From contig JAJIRX010000223.1 of the NCBI GenBank assembly GCA_023853785.1, positions 53,094 to 117,093 on the forward strand: 64,000 bases of DNA. The letters run 5' to 3'. Each line of letters starts with the position of its first letter. Position 1 is the first letter of the stretch. Both the position numbers and the translations under genes were made by a program. The stretch comes from Psilocybe azurescens. Taxonomy: Eukaryota; Basidiomycota; Agaricomycetes; Agaricales; Agrocybaceae. The notes under the pieces are model-generated. The model saw only the letters and a program-made list of their open reading frames with translations, searched no databases and was not told where the DNA came from. Shown here piece by piece: positions 1 to 10,146 of the stretch.

Positions 1-19
1 CATATTGACCGATTTGGTC

Positions 20-135
20 TATGCATTATACATTATGCAGTATGTGCTGATTTCCCTGCAAACAAAGTCAGTTTCGGCCAAAAAGCTAAGCATTATGAGA
101 ATTATGCATTATGATGTTATGCATTATGAGAAAGT
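20..135. repeat. AT-rich short repeat around TTATGCATTATG
   Basis: The motif ATTATGCATTATG and close variants recur at least five times in this stretch. No coding potential is visible. It abuts the duplicated Hsp70-like 3' region and may be a decayed microsatellite. Confidence 0.5.
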
Positions 136-169
136 GTACTATAGTTATGTAACACATGATACATTGAGC

Positions 170-613
170 CCTTGTTCAACTTGTCCAAACTTGTGATAAT
201 AAACTGTGATCTATGTATCCCAGGCTTCAGTGACCCAACCTCTACATTGCAAGTTAGTGTGTGAAATATTAAGGACAATATGTTGGCAAAATATTTTCTA
301 ACCAAACTTGAAGAAAACATGCTAGTTGGACCAGTTTGAAAAAAAGTTTAAATTACAATAGAGAATTATACATGTATGTATATATATAGTACACTAAAAA
401 CAAAACAAAAAGCCAGAAACACAGAAACTCAACAGCCATCAATTGCAAATAAGCTTGTCAGGATCGTAAATCACTTCAGCAGAACTCCTAACAAACGCTC
501 AGCTAACAATTCAAATCACCAATTGGCTTACAAAACTTACCGTTGTTTGATGCCCTAAATGTCAGTTATAGTATCAGCAAAAGTCGGAAGCAGAGTCATA
601 GATACAGACATTA
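170..613 (-). pseudogene. Detached 3' end and downstream DNA of an Hsp70-like gene copy
   Basis: This stretch aligns collinearly with 54,880-55,345, the last codons and downstream sequence of the right-hand Hsp70-like gene. On the minus strand the right-hand copy reads ...SDTITVI and a stop, and the equivalent codons lie at about 565-611 here. The alignment stops at the dinucleotide TA (612-613), where a Tc1/mariner element begins; the right-hand copy is uninterrupted there. The other side of the same TA break is at 28,698-28,699. Differences from the intact copy are mostly CpG to TpG or CpA, suggesting methylation-linked or RIP-like decay. I read this as the displaced tail of the gene starting at 6,990. 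Confidence 0.8.
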
Positions 614-982
614 CAGTGCTTTGCAAATGAAACTGCCAACGTGATTTCTGTGTTGGCCCTGTTTATTTGGCACAATGTGACCATCAGTCACTTCTCGGAG
701 ATACAGTACATGAACCTGTGCACTGCGGAATACACCAAAGATCACTTCAGTGCTATGTGTTTGCATGTTGAACCAGTAGAGATTAGACTACAGTAATCAT
801 AATATATGTATTTAGTCTTTGAGAAAATAGTAGCCACAATTTTCAATCTATCCCTGAGCCATCTCTGGCGTGAATTGAAGCTGCTGCTTGATGAATCAAC
901 CATGGGCGGCATTCGGGGTTGACTGCCTCATTTTTGTGACATCGTAACCAGGCTTTGAGGGAGTGGAATGACTGTTCAATTG
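614..982 (-). mobile_element. Tc1/mariner element, C-terminal transposase part
   Basis: The element starts with CAGTGCTTTGCAAATGAAAC next to a TA target; the same terminus (CAGTGCTTTGCATATGAAAC) starts the other half at 28,700. On the minus strand, about 985 down to 850 reads NPIEQSFHSLKAW followed by NEAVNPECRPWLIHQAAAS, the region after the third catalytic acidic residue in Tc1/mariner (IS630-type) transposases. The reading resumes exactly where the N-terminal half at 29,775 stops (PDYNPIEQ). The break is the 8-bp target duplication TTCAATTG/CAATTGAA of a hAT-like element. Both halves together give an element of about 1.44 kb, normal for the family. Confidence 0.85.
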
Positions 983-1066
983 GAGGGCTTTTGTGTCCCC
1001 CACATATTCGGCCGGAGTCTGCCAGAGTCCGCTGCGGAATCCCCTATTCCGCAGCGGACTCTGGCA
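983..1066 (+). mobile_element. 84-bp stub of the 2.6-kb hAT-like element ending in a perfect palindrome
   Basis: It begins GAGGGCTTTTGTGTCCCCCA, the same terminus as the full element at 1,962, directly after TTCAATTG, the complement of the duplication found at 29,768-29,775. About 58 bp in, the sequence folds back on itself: 21-bp arms (1,020-1,040 and 1,046-1,066) form a perfect inverted repeat around the loop CCCCT. In the full copies that spacer reads AGGGG and the sequence continues inward. The stub thus looks like a snap-back junction, after which unrelated DNA (starting TACTTGCTC) begins. Confidence 0.8.
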
Positions 1067-1417
1067 TACTTGCTCTACCACTGCATATAGGACAAAATTT
1101 GCGGATAGCACCTAGTACACCTTGCACACAACCCTCTCCCGCTATCTTTGCCTGTTTACATGTGGACATTAGCAGTAGGAACACTTCTCGACATTACTTG
1201 TTTGTCTTTTTTCATCACCTTCGTTTGCAGATCACCTTGATCCCAAGGTTTCATAACCGGTGGGAAATTCGGGACTCAGGAAGAGTCATGGGCATGGACC
1301 AATGTCTGCCTTACATGTATTCAATGTCGTTTAATCTTTATGTCATTGTCGAAGTTCTACCCAGAACAAATTATGAGCAACTTTACAGTGTAGTGTTTGG
1401 CTGTCTCCGATCCATAA
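1067..1417. repeat. Non-coding segment present again, inverted, at about 32,940-33,283
   Basis: The sequence from TACTTGCTC onward matches the reverse complement of the DNA ending at about 33,283 almost base for base. No gene family is recognised. It is the outermost part of the inverted duplication that continues through the coiled-coil gene fragment and the hAT-like element. Confidence 0.75.
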
Positions 1418-1961
1418 CGTGATTTCCCACACAATGCACTCGATATCGAAGTCCTAACTGCTAACTCGTCTGTTTCTGGACGCTGCTCTCGGATTGGCGT
1501 TCGAGGTATTAGTAGTCAAATAGTTGGTTTGTGAGCTTCCCTAAATCCTGAGCCGAATAGCCGGAAAAGTACGTCTGGATTCGAAAGATTCAAAACTATC
1601 ATCACAGTTTTTGTGATCAGGTACGACAAATATTGAGACACCAAAGTAACCTACACGACTCAGACAAAATCCCGAAACATACTACGAACAACATTGACGG
1701 CTCGATGATCTCGTCAATGGTGAATAAAGTTACCTCGATTTTGGAGGCTAGCAGCCAGGCAGCCAGAAACCCAGTGATGTACAACCGACTGGAGAGCCAG
1801 CACAGGATGTTTGGTCAACACGACAAATCCCGAGATCCTGAGCCAAATACAAATATAGCACACACCCTTCTCAAATGTGGCTAGCCAAGCGATAATAGCA
1901 CGCTTGTGGCTATAGAAATAAACAATACAAATTTGAGGCGGAAAGATAAAGTAGAAAAGTC
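1418..1961 (+). pseudogene. 5' part of a coiled-coil gene copy, cut off by a hAT-like insertion
   Basis: It aligns with about 58,053-58,605 of the right-hand coiled-coil gene, from the shared start GATTTCCCACACAATGCACT. The recognisable reading begins near 1,705 (MISSMVNKVTSILEASSQ, against MILSIANKVTSILQSSSQ on the right) and runs through an N/H/S-rich stretch. It is cut after GTAGAAAAGTC, whose last eight bases GAAAAGTC are duplicated at 4,573-4,580 on the far side of the inserted element. An in-frame stop follows the CGN-rich region near 1,882, where the right copy stays open. The region also occurs inverted at 32,387-32,940. Confidence 0.75.
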
Positions 1962-2656
1962 GAGGGCTTTTGTGTCCCCCACATATTCCGGCCGGAGTCT
2001 GCCAGAGTCCGCTGCGGAATAGGGGATTCCGCAGCGGAATGAGAGCAAAAATATGGCACAAGGCCCTGCTATTTTATTTAATATCAATTCCAGCGGAATG
2101 GCGGATTCCGCAGCGGAATTGAACGGAATCTGTTTACAAAACGGAATACCCTGGAACGGAACCATAAACGGACTTAAAATTTGATATTATTTCTCGGCAA
2201 TTCTTGGCAACAGTGAACAATGTCACATGCATGACTTTTGGTTGCCACGTCAGTCCGTTGGTTACTCCAACCACCCCACCTCTTCCTGTGACCACCACCA
2301 CCCCACTGCCGCCGTCGTGCGTGCCCTCACCACCTCGCTGTTGTCGGTCGGAGCCAGGCACCCGCCAACCGACCCGACATGCATCACGTCACCACCAACC
2401 GAGGCCATGCACGACGATAATGTGTCCGTGTACGATGGCGACGACACCGTACACGCATACACAGTACAACAACAACAACAACAACACCGGACCGATGGGG
2501 AACGAGGGGGTGGGGATTGAGGTACGAGGTAAAGCGAGGTGGGTGGGGCACGAGGCGGAACAAGGGGAGGCGACGAACAAGGCCGCTGACACCACGTGAA
2601 GTTGTGAATCCCACATACCGCCACCACTAACCGCCCCCCCCCTCCTTTTGATATAG

Positions 2657-3018
2657 GCCAACAACCACACCGTGTATGTACGGCATGTACTGCAACACGT
2701 ACAGTATGACGACAGCACCTACAATGGCAGGCACAACACATACTGACAACAACAACAACAACGTGCATGGCATGTACTGCGACACATACCAACAACAACA
2801 ACAACACGCACGGCACATACCGCTGACATGTACAACGCGAATGGCTGCATGCACGACGGCCACAACGATGATGATGACACGTACGACAACCACAACAGAC
2901 AGGGCCACGTACGACAACCACAACGCGTGCGACGGATGCAACGGCCACAAAGACAAGGACGACAACACGTACGGGCGGATGCGTACCATGGCCACAACAA
3001 TGATGGCACGTACGACTT
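2657..3018 (+). other. Low-complexity exon-like ORF inside copy A, unit 1
   Basis: After a polypyrimidine stretch and the acceptor-like end GATATAG, an open frame encodes a protein rich in Thr, Asn, Asp, His, Tyr and Met (repeats such as MYGMYCNTY, TYDNHN), built from degenerate 12-18-nt units of ACATGTAC/GACAACAAC type. Related open stretches with the same upstream CCGCCACTAACC-pyrimidine-ATATAG arrangement occur at 3,575, in copy B and near 16.8-17.2 kb. It may be a real repetitive exon or only a minisatellite in an open frame; no family is recognised. Confidence 0.4.
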
Positions 3019-3574
3019 GACTGACACGTTCGGCGGGGCTACGACCGATATGATCACCCTCCCGCCCCCTTTTTCATTTTTTACTTCTTTTTCACTTTTT
3101 TTGTTTTTTGTTTTTGTTTTCTCTTTCTCTTTTGTTTTACATTTATATGTTTGTTCATTCATTTAATCCAAGTACATACGCTCCTGCCCAGCTTTTTGTC
3201 TGTTATGTTTTTGTTTTGTTTTTTTGTTTCAATGATGGATCTCACAACTAAATAATAATGTAGTACATAGCTATTAATATATTCCAGTTGAAATCCAACT
3301 GGATTCCATTTCATTTTATGTGAAGTTAAAGTTGAAACCCCAACTGGAGTCCATCTGGAGTCCAGGTGGATTCTAATTGAACTCCACCTGGACTACAGTT
3401 GGACTCAAGTGGAATTATTTGGAGTCCACCTGGAGTCCACCTATCAAAGTTAATTTTTTGAACATTTACATATGCGAGCAGGTAACGAGGCAATGTGAAT
3501 GCAGCTGCGACACAAAGTAAGTCGCAAACCCCACCCACTGCCGCCACTAACCCTCCCCCCTCTTTCTCATATAG

Positions 3575-3857
3575 ACCGATGGCGACGCGACGTACTGCAC
3601 GTACCACAACACATGCAACATGTACGGTACAACAACGGTATGTACAAAAGCGGACACGACACGTAGGGACAACGACAACGGCATGCAGGATGCGTACCAT
3701 GACATGCAGGATGTGTACTGTGACATGTACAACACACACAGCAGCCACGACAACAACACACACAACACCAAGTATGACACCCATGTACAGCACCCACAAC
3801 AGCCGCAAAGACAACGACGATGACATGTACAACACTGAGTACGACGGCCACGCATGA
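3575..3857 (+). other. Low-complexity exon-like ORF inside copy A, unit 2
   Basis: This is a second, diverged version of the unit at 2,657. A consensus donor (AAAGTAAGTCGCAAACCCC, near 3,518) and an acceptor (CTCATATAG, to 3,574) bracket about 57 bp. The open frame after the acceptor starts PMATRRTARTTTHATCTVQQ and is Thr/Met/Arg-rich. The tail has the same TTTTT-rich tract and TAATAATGTAGTAYATAG end as unit 1. Function unknown. Confidence 0.4.
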
Positions 3858-4572
3858 TGGCCACAACGGACACAACGGCTGCAAGGATGACGACACGTAC
3901 GGTGGATGCGTACCACGCCCACGACAATGGCATGTATGACTGATACGACCACCCGTCCACCACCCTTTTTTAAATTTTTTTTTCACTTTTTTTCTTTTGT
4001 TCTCTTATTTTCTTTTACATTTATGTGTTTGTTTGTTCATTTAACCCAAGTATATACCCTCCCGCCCATCTTTTTACTCTGTTATGTTTTTTATTTTTAT
4101 TTTATTTTGTTACAATGGACTTTGCATGTAGATAATAATGTAGTATATAGTTATTAATATATTATATTGCACTCATGAATTTACACTAAGATTGATAGAT
4201 TGAAATATTCTAGTTGGAATCCAATGATACAGGGTAGATTATATAAGCAGTGTACAGTAGGTGTATGATATAAGGATTATATAAGCAGTGTATAGTAGAT
4301 GTATGATAGTAGTGGTAACTGTGTAAATCTATTTTTATATTCAGCCTAAAGGTGTGGGAAATTGTTTTTACTCAGCTTCAAGCTGTGGGAATTCCACTTT
4401 ATTACTGTATTGGCTATAAATAACTCTATTCCCCTTCATTCCCCATCATTCCCCTCTATTCCCTCTCCAATTCCTTCATTCCCTCTTCAATCCCCTCTAT
4501 TCCCTCTATTCCCTTCACTCCCTTTCTCAATCCCTCCAGTCCTAGGGAATATGTGGGGAGTGAGAAGTACTG

Positions 4573-6060
4573 GAAAAGTCCTGTGAATTGGCTCGGGAAG
4601 TCGAGCGATTGAAAAGGTCGTTGTACTCGACAAGGGACGAACAAAAGGGAAATTGAAAAACACAAACGAGGCACTCAAGAATAATAACAGCTACTTGCAC
4701 AGAAACATAAAAGAAGCACGTCGCCAGATAGAGGCCGCGCAACAGCAAACACAGGAATACAGAGAACATATCCACATAAAGGACCAAGAGAATGCCTTCT
4801 TCAAAGGAAAACTACAGCGCATCTGAGTCCGAAGTCGACGCTGATGGCGTGGTTGCTGCAGGAACAAAATGCCGAGCTAAAGGGAGTCCACACGTTCTTG
4901 ACCACAGCCGACCTGTACTCTGGCGCCGATATCATCCAAATGGTCGAAGCGTTGAATACCGGCATTTTCCAGCTTGCTGCTTTTGTGGCTAGGCTGATTG
5001 AGGATGAGACGATGTCGGCCAGGTATGAAGAGCGTGTCCGGAATCTGAAAACCACTCAGCTCCCTGTGAAAACAATTTCTGAGACAATCGGGATAGAATT
5101 ATGCACACATCTTGCCAACAAACTCACTCAAATATGAACAGAAGATCATCTACTGCTGCAGCTAGCAATCCAAGGTTCATTTGACGAATTGGTGCGCACA
5201 CAGAATGCGTGTATTTCCTGCAGAACCACAGAGGTCAGTCCTTGACAACATACACAAGAGGATAAAATCATTCGGTATGTCGCCAAATATATGCTGGTGC
5301 ATCTTTGATATTCTAATGGTAAAGTAGAACTTCAAGCAGTGTCTGGAAGACGGAGAGCCATAACATGTGGCCAGATACAAGATCCCGACAGCAAGAGGGA
5401 TGTCGAGGCCACAGCAAAAACCATCCGGTCCATGTTATACCTTTGTGGCTGGTCCTCTTCGGGCGCACAGCCGCACGAGTTGATGACAGTTATAGAAATA
5501 TGTTATTTGCCATCGTAAAGCAGAGGGCCCACTTGAAGAGGGCGATCCATGAAGGGATAACGACCGCTGATATGGAAATTTTCATTCATAATCCGAGAGA
5601 TTTATTTGACAGCGACGGCATGGACGACAGCTATGGCAATAGCATCAGCAATTCTGTGGGGTGCGACGATGGGAAAAGAAGCCATGTACTTTGTACAGTC
5701 AGAATGGGCCTGCGGAAGCCCATGACAAATAAGGGAGAGCGACTAGATCCTCGTATGAATGTGCTAACCCAGAGTCGCGTTGAGCTCGGTTTTGGACGAT
5801 CCCGTGGATAGTGACGATAGTATTCGAGGTGTTGAGAAGGGGGATGTTGGACGGGCTTGAGTTTGACAAGGTGAATGCGGACTTTTTGCATTATTTTTTT
5901 CATCTTTCCTCTGTTCCTGTTGAGAGAAACGAGTGTCAACCTTGTGAGGATTATAATATGATGCTTTCCCAAGGAAATCGACATAACCCACTTGCATTCA
6001 AAGCGAACTAAAAGCAAACTTGATTCGCAGTGATTCGCCTGCTATCCAATCCACTTGAGC
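4573..6060 (+). pseudogene. 3' part of the split coiled-coil gene copy
   Basis: This continues the gene interrupted at 1,961 and aligns with about 58,606-60,060. Recognisable blocks are RTEAAQQQT-type heptads (here QIEAAQQQTQEYREHIHIKDQENAFF, about 4,725-4,800) and ELKGVHTFLTTADLYSGADIIQMVEALNTGIFQLAAFVARLIEDETMS (about 4,874-5,015). Further on, DMEIFIHNPRDLFDSDGMDDSYG lies near 5,570-5,635. The intron donor that reads GTAAGT at 58,626 is GGAAGT here (4,596), and about a dozen bases are missing just after the acceptor. Several frame changes follow. With the insertion as well, this copy cannot make the full protein. Confidence 0.75.
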
Positions 6061-6989
6061 TTCCATTAATTCAACAGAATCAAAGCAAGATCAGAGTGAA
6101 GTGGATCTAAGATGACCTGAGCATTCTTGGATAAGAGTTGCTGTAAACACGACGTGTTGAGTAAATTTTCCTCGCATGTATTCTGTAGTGATGGATGTAG
6201 GTCTCCTTGCATGTATTCTGTAGTGATGGATGTAGGTCTCCTTGCATAACCTAACGCTGCCCGCTATGAATGATTTGCCAACCTGACGCCGAGAGGTGAT
6301 GATATTGGATGCTTGTTCACCGCCTGAACGTTGCATAATACGGCCTCATCCAAGCCTGAAAGTTGCTGGTTTTTGTGATCAGTTCAGTACATGAGATAGA
6401 GCTAAGTATTTTACCTATCCATCCTTGAACCCTTGCAGATTGTTGGATTTTGGGACTTTCAGAGACATAGTTTTTGAAGAAGGTGATTAGAGACAAAACA
6501 CGCTAGTACGCTGCAATAACCGTTTTGGCACCAAAATATTCAACACGAAAGAGCCGGACTTTGGTCCGCAATTACCTGCCGAAGCGATTGTGATGCTGCA
6601 AGGTATATATTATAAAATCGGAAACCAAACAAGCAATGTACGCGCTGACTTGTCGCGCCGCGACGTTCTGCATCTTCTCCGTTGTTTCCTGCATCCTCCT
6701 TTCACTTTGAATTTTGAGTGTATACTACACATGCATTATACAAAGATACGATACTGAGACTTGAAATGAGGACGGGGATTCTGAAGGAGAGAATGAAAGC
6801 TGTATGCACTGGTCTTTGGAACAAAGCTGCTAATGCGTACATGTTGCATGATATCATCGTAACCAATCATGTTTGGAAATTCATTGGAACTGCAGATCCG
6901 GGGTTTCTGGATGGCCAGTTATGTCTCACCGCGGGCATATAAATCACACAGATACACGAATACCTGTAAACCCATCTCTTCGTCAAGCC
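6061..6989. other. Spacer between coiled-coil and Hsp70-like copies, with a 2x35-bp tandem repeat
   Basis: No gene is recognised. A 35-bp unit (CTTGCATGTATTCTGTAGTG and following) is duplicated in tandem at about 6,172-6,242; the right-hand copy near 60,222 has one. From about 6,650 the sequence matches the region upstream of the right-hand Hsp70-like gene (GCATCTTCTCCG, TTTCCTGCATCCTCCTTTCA), so it probably holds the promoter and any 5' untranslated exon. Confidence 0.5.
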
Positions 6990-9379
6990 ATGCCAACCAG
7001 GCAGCCTTACAGCGGCACCCAACGCAAGCTCGTCCTCGCCTTTGACCTTGGGACTACTTTCAGCGGCATTTCATACAGGTTAGTGCGACACCTACTCCTT
7101 AATCTTTCATCTGAACTATGGGTTCTGCTCGGCAGTATTCTTGATCCGGGAGAGGTCGCTGAGATTACAGGGGTAACTTGCCCTTGCACGTCAGGTCCAC
7201 TCACAATCCGTTGAAACGCAGGTTCTCCTCTCAGGACCGTGTTGGTGGTGACTCCAAGATACCCACAATTATCTACTACGATAAACACGGAGAATTGCGT
7301 GCTGTGGGTGCAGAAGCAAAGCGAGAGGGCATCAAAGCCGATGCTGAAGACAAAGAATGGACAAAGGCAGAATGGCAAGTTCTCTTTGTTCTTCCTAAAG
7401 ATTGTGCACATTTTTTATCCTTGTGCTTTGGTCTTTCAGGTTCAAACTTCACTTGCGCCCCCCAAAGCTCCAGCGCTGCGTTGATTGCTAGCCACGCCAT
7501 CCCACCTCTTCCCAAAGGGAAGACGGTCATAGACGTCTTCGCCGACTTTCTGCGCTACCTCCATCAATGTGCGCGGACGTATATCGAGGAAACACACCCC
7601 AACGGGCGTTGACATGTGGCAGAATCTCGAAACCCGCACCGACTTTGTGCTCACACATCCGAACGGCTGGGAAGGAAATCAGCAGAGCCAGATGCGGTGT
7701 GCTGCAGTAAGGGCGGGCTTGATTCCGAACAGTCCGGCTGAGCAGCAGCATCTCTCGTTTGTTACAGAGGGCGAGGCCAGCTTGCACTTCTGTATTCAGG
7801 AGGGATTGGCGACCCACGCTATGGAGGTGAGCTTCGTCCGTTATCGCACAATGGACCCGCCGCCTAAGGTTTCTGGTTATTCATAGCAAGGAAAGGGCAT
7901 CTTCATTGTTGATGCAGGGGGAGGTGCCGTCGATATCACAGCGTATAAACAAATATCCCAGGATACACAATCATTCGAAGAAGTGGTTGCTCCAGAGTGT
8001 ATGACTTCTGGAACGATGTTCACAATCCAACTTTCTTACAAGCTGTTTCTTTTACTACAGGCCATTTTCAAGGGTCGGTCTTCGTGACCAGCAATGCGAG
8101 GGAATTACCTCGAGAGTCAGTGGCTTAAACATTCCTTACTATCATGTATTTACCCATATTTTTTCAATATCACAGACCTTTTGGAAAACTCTCGCTTTAT
8201 AGATGATATCCCGAACATGACTGAATATTTTAACAAGAGAACCAAGCTCGGATTCCACAACGACGACGACATGCAGTACATCAAATTCGGGAAGGCGTGG
8301 GGACAGAGACCCTTTACTGAATATTCGAAGTGGACAACTCAAATTACTTGGGTGAGTGCTACAAATTTATGAGCTCATCTTTTCGCTGAGCGACAGTTAT
8401 CTGATCTAGCTCCGATGTAGCTTCCTTCTTTGAACCATCCATTCAATGTATGGTGGAATCGATCGAGAAACAGCGTGCTGAATCAGAGACTCAAATTGCG
8501 GTGAGTTAAATTCCATTGATCATCGCTGAGATGGATAGATTGAATGATAAAACCCTATGATGGTTCGGTCTGTCTTTCTTGTCGACGGCTTTCGCGGCCA
8601 GCGACTGGCTATTCGTGAACCTGAAGGCCAGGCTCTCTGATGATACCCTGGATATATGCCGCCCTGACCGCCATGTGTGCGTATCTGTCGTATATCGATC
8701 ATGGTGTTTGTGTGCTAACTGTCATGAAAGCAACAAGGCTGCGGCAGATGGCGCTGTTTCCTTCTATCTGGACCATTTTGTTGGGGCAAGAGTCTCAAAG
8801 TATGCCTACGGTACCAATTTGTGTCCTTTATTCAACCCTGAGGATCCGGAACACATCGCACGCTCGGACCAAAAATTTGTTCAACTGGATGGCCGTACTC
8901 TGATTTCTGGAGCATTCAATGTCATTCTTCCCAATGTATGTAATTGCCATGTAATCAAAGATCACATTTTTGGACAATGCACGACGATCATCCCCACTTA
9001 AGAATACCAAGGTTTCTGAGGTTGAGGAATATAGAGACTCCTATTGTCGTCAATCAGAGGATTGGACAAAGCTTCAATCCGTGACTTCGAAAATACGATG
9101 CTATGGTGGACCTAAAAGTAACTCCCGCTGGGTGGATGAAGATCCAGGTGAGAATTTACTGCTCCTTTCCATCATCACGGCTGAACATAGAGTCTAGACA
9201 TGTACTCTACTCTTTGCCTCGTGACGGCCGATATGTTGAAGCTTCCTATGTGCCCTCACTTCAGTTGCAACTCTAAGACTCGGCGTGACAAAAAGTAACT
9301 GGGCACATGTGACTAAAATATCGCGTTATGCGCCCGGTTACTTTTTGTCACACCGAGGACCAAGTGTTGTATAATATAA
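6990..9379 (+). pseudogene. Hsp70-like ATPase gene copy, truncated by nested insertions
   Basis: The product resembles fungal Hsp70-like proteins with an actin-fold ATPase and no classical substrate domain; real clients are unknown. It starts MPTRQPYSGTQRKLVLAFDLGTTFSGISY, with the phosphate-1 loop DLGTT. A short exon (ILDPGEVAEITG) follows a GTTAGT...GCAG intron, then DRVGGDSKIPTIIYYDKHGELRAVGAEAKREGI, HPNGWEGNQQSQM, GEASLHFCI and, after another intron, GIFIVDAGGGAVDITAY. The adenosine-side motif near 8,580 reads VDGF where the right copy has VGGF. Lesions: one extra base at about 7,609 (right copy AACGGCGCCGAC) and one near 8,591. The gene stops at the E1 insertion; its next codons are at 28,651 and the end lies at 613-170. 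Compared with the copy at 55,284-57,800, it retains 13 residues (LHQCARTYIEETH) that the other lacks. Confidence 0.8.
9279..9357. mobile_element. 79-bp palindromic MITE-like insertion in the Hsp70-like copy
   Basis: The ends CTCGGCGTGACAAAAAGTAA and its near-perfect complement TTACTTTTTGTCACACCGAG form inverted repeats of about 26 bp around a 27-bp centre. The right-hand gene copy has a much shorter, different sequence here. A clean target duplication cannot be read because the flanks have diverged. Confidence 0.6.
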
Positions 9380-10146
9380 CTTGTGGTGAGGGCCGAGGCT
9401 TTGCCCGGCATTAACGAGTTCTTTTATTTTTTTACACCTGAATTTGCAATAAAATATATATCATAATAATTGTTATTATATTATTAATAATCATGATTCA
9501 CAATAATTTAATCACATGTCAGCCAGTTACTGGTTACTTGCAGCAAATTCACGTGACATTAGCAAGATCAAGTGGATTCATGTGAATTGTCAAATCTGTT
9601 AGCCTTAGAATTAAACAAGACATCAAATTTATCTAAAGAGAACAAGTCAGGTGATCAACTGAGGAGTTGAACAAGGGATAGTCATAGGTGCATCTGAAAA
9701 TCACAATTACTTTGGTGGGATATATTTTATAAATCTTACATCTTTACTAAAGATAAAAATTAATAGGTGAAAAGTAAATTTAAGAGGAATTAACAAAAGT
9801 GAAGTAAATAATTGGTATGCATAAGAGAGAAAGAGTCAAACTCCAAATCACTGAAAGAACAAGATTTGAAGTGCACATAAAGTTTATCAGATGGGCATGC
9901 AAAAAACTGTTGTGAATAATGAGGATCAAATTCTTTAGTAAACTTAGTTTTTTCTTCTTCTTCCTCAACTGATATATCCTTGTTCTAATACTGCTTCAAA
10001 TTCAAACAAATCTATATGTTTAATGTCTTCTACTGAGCAAGAGAATACTCAGACTAAAGATAAGAGTTTCATTATGCAACAGTCAGATTCTATTGAATAG
10101 TAACTCATATTTTGCAGCGTTGGCTGCTTTGTTGTCTCAATACACA

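Larger units (their letters stand above)
1962..4572 (+). mobile_element. hAT-like non-autonomous element, copy A (2,611 bp)
   Basis: The ends are GAGGGCTTTTGTGTCCCCCA on the left and, read inward from the right, CAGTACTTCTCACTCCCCAC; both continue into ACATATTCC. The 8-bp target duplication GAAAAGTC flanks both sides, and the uninterrupted coiled-coil gene at about 58,605 is the empty site. Subterminal regions are packed with ATTCC/GGAAT: about 1,986-2,165 (ATTCCGC/GCGGAAT palindromes) and about 4,430-4,555 (ATTCCC runs). The interior has two related units of low-complexity coding-like sequence, T/C-rich tracts and TGGAGTCCA repeats. No transposase is recognised, so it must depend on one elsewhere. 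Terminus type and duplication length fit the hAT superfamily. Confidence 0.85.

Noticed and set aside
2262..3162. Overlapping minus-strand frames rich in Val, Cys and His
   Set aside because: They are complements of CAA/ACATGTAC-type repeats; composition follows the repeat, and both strands stay open.
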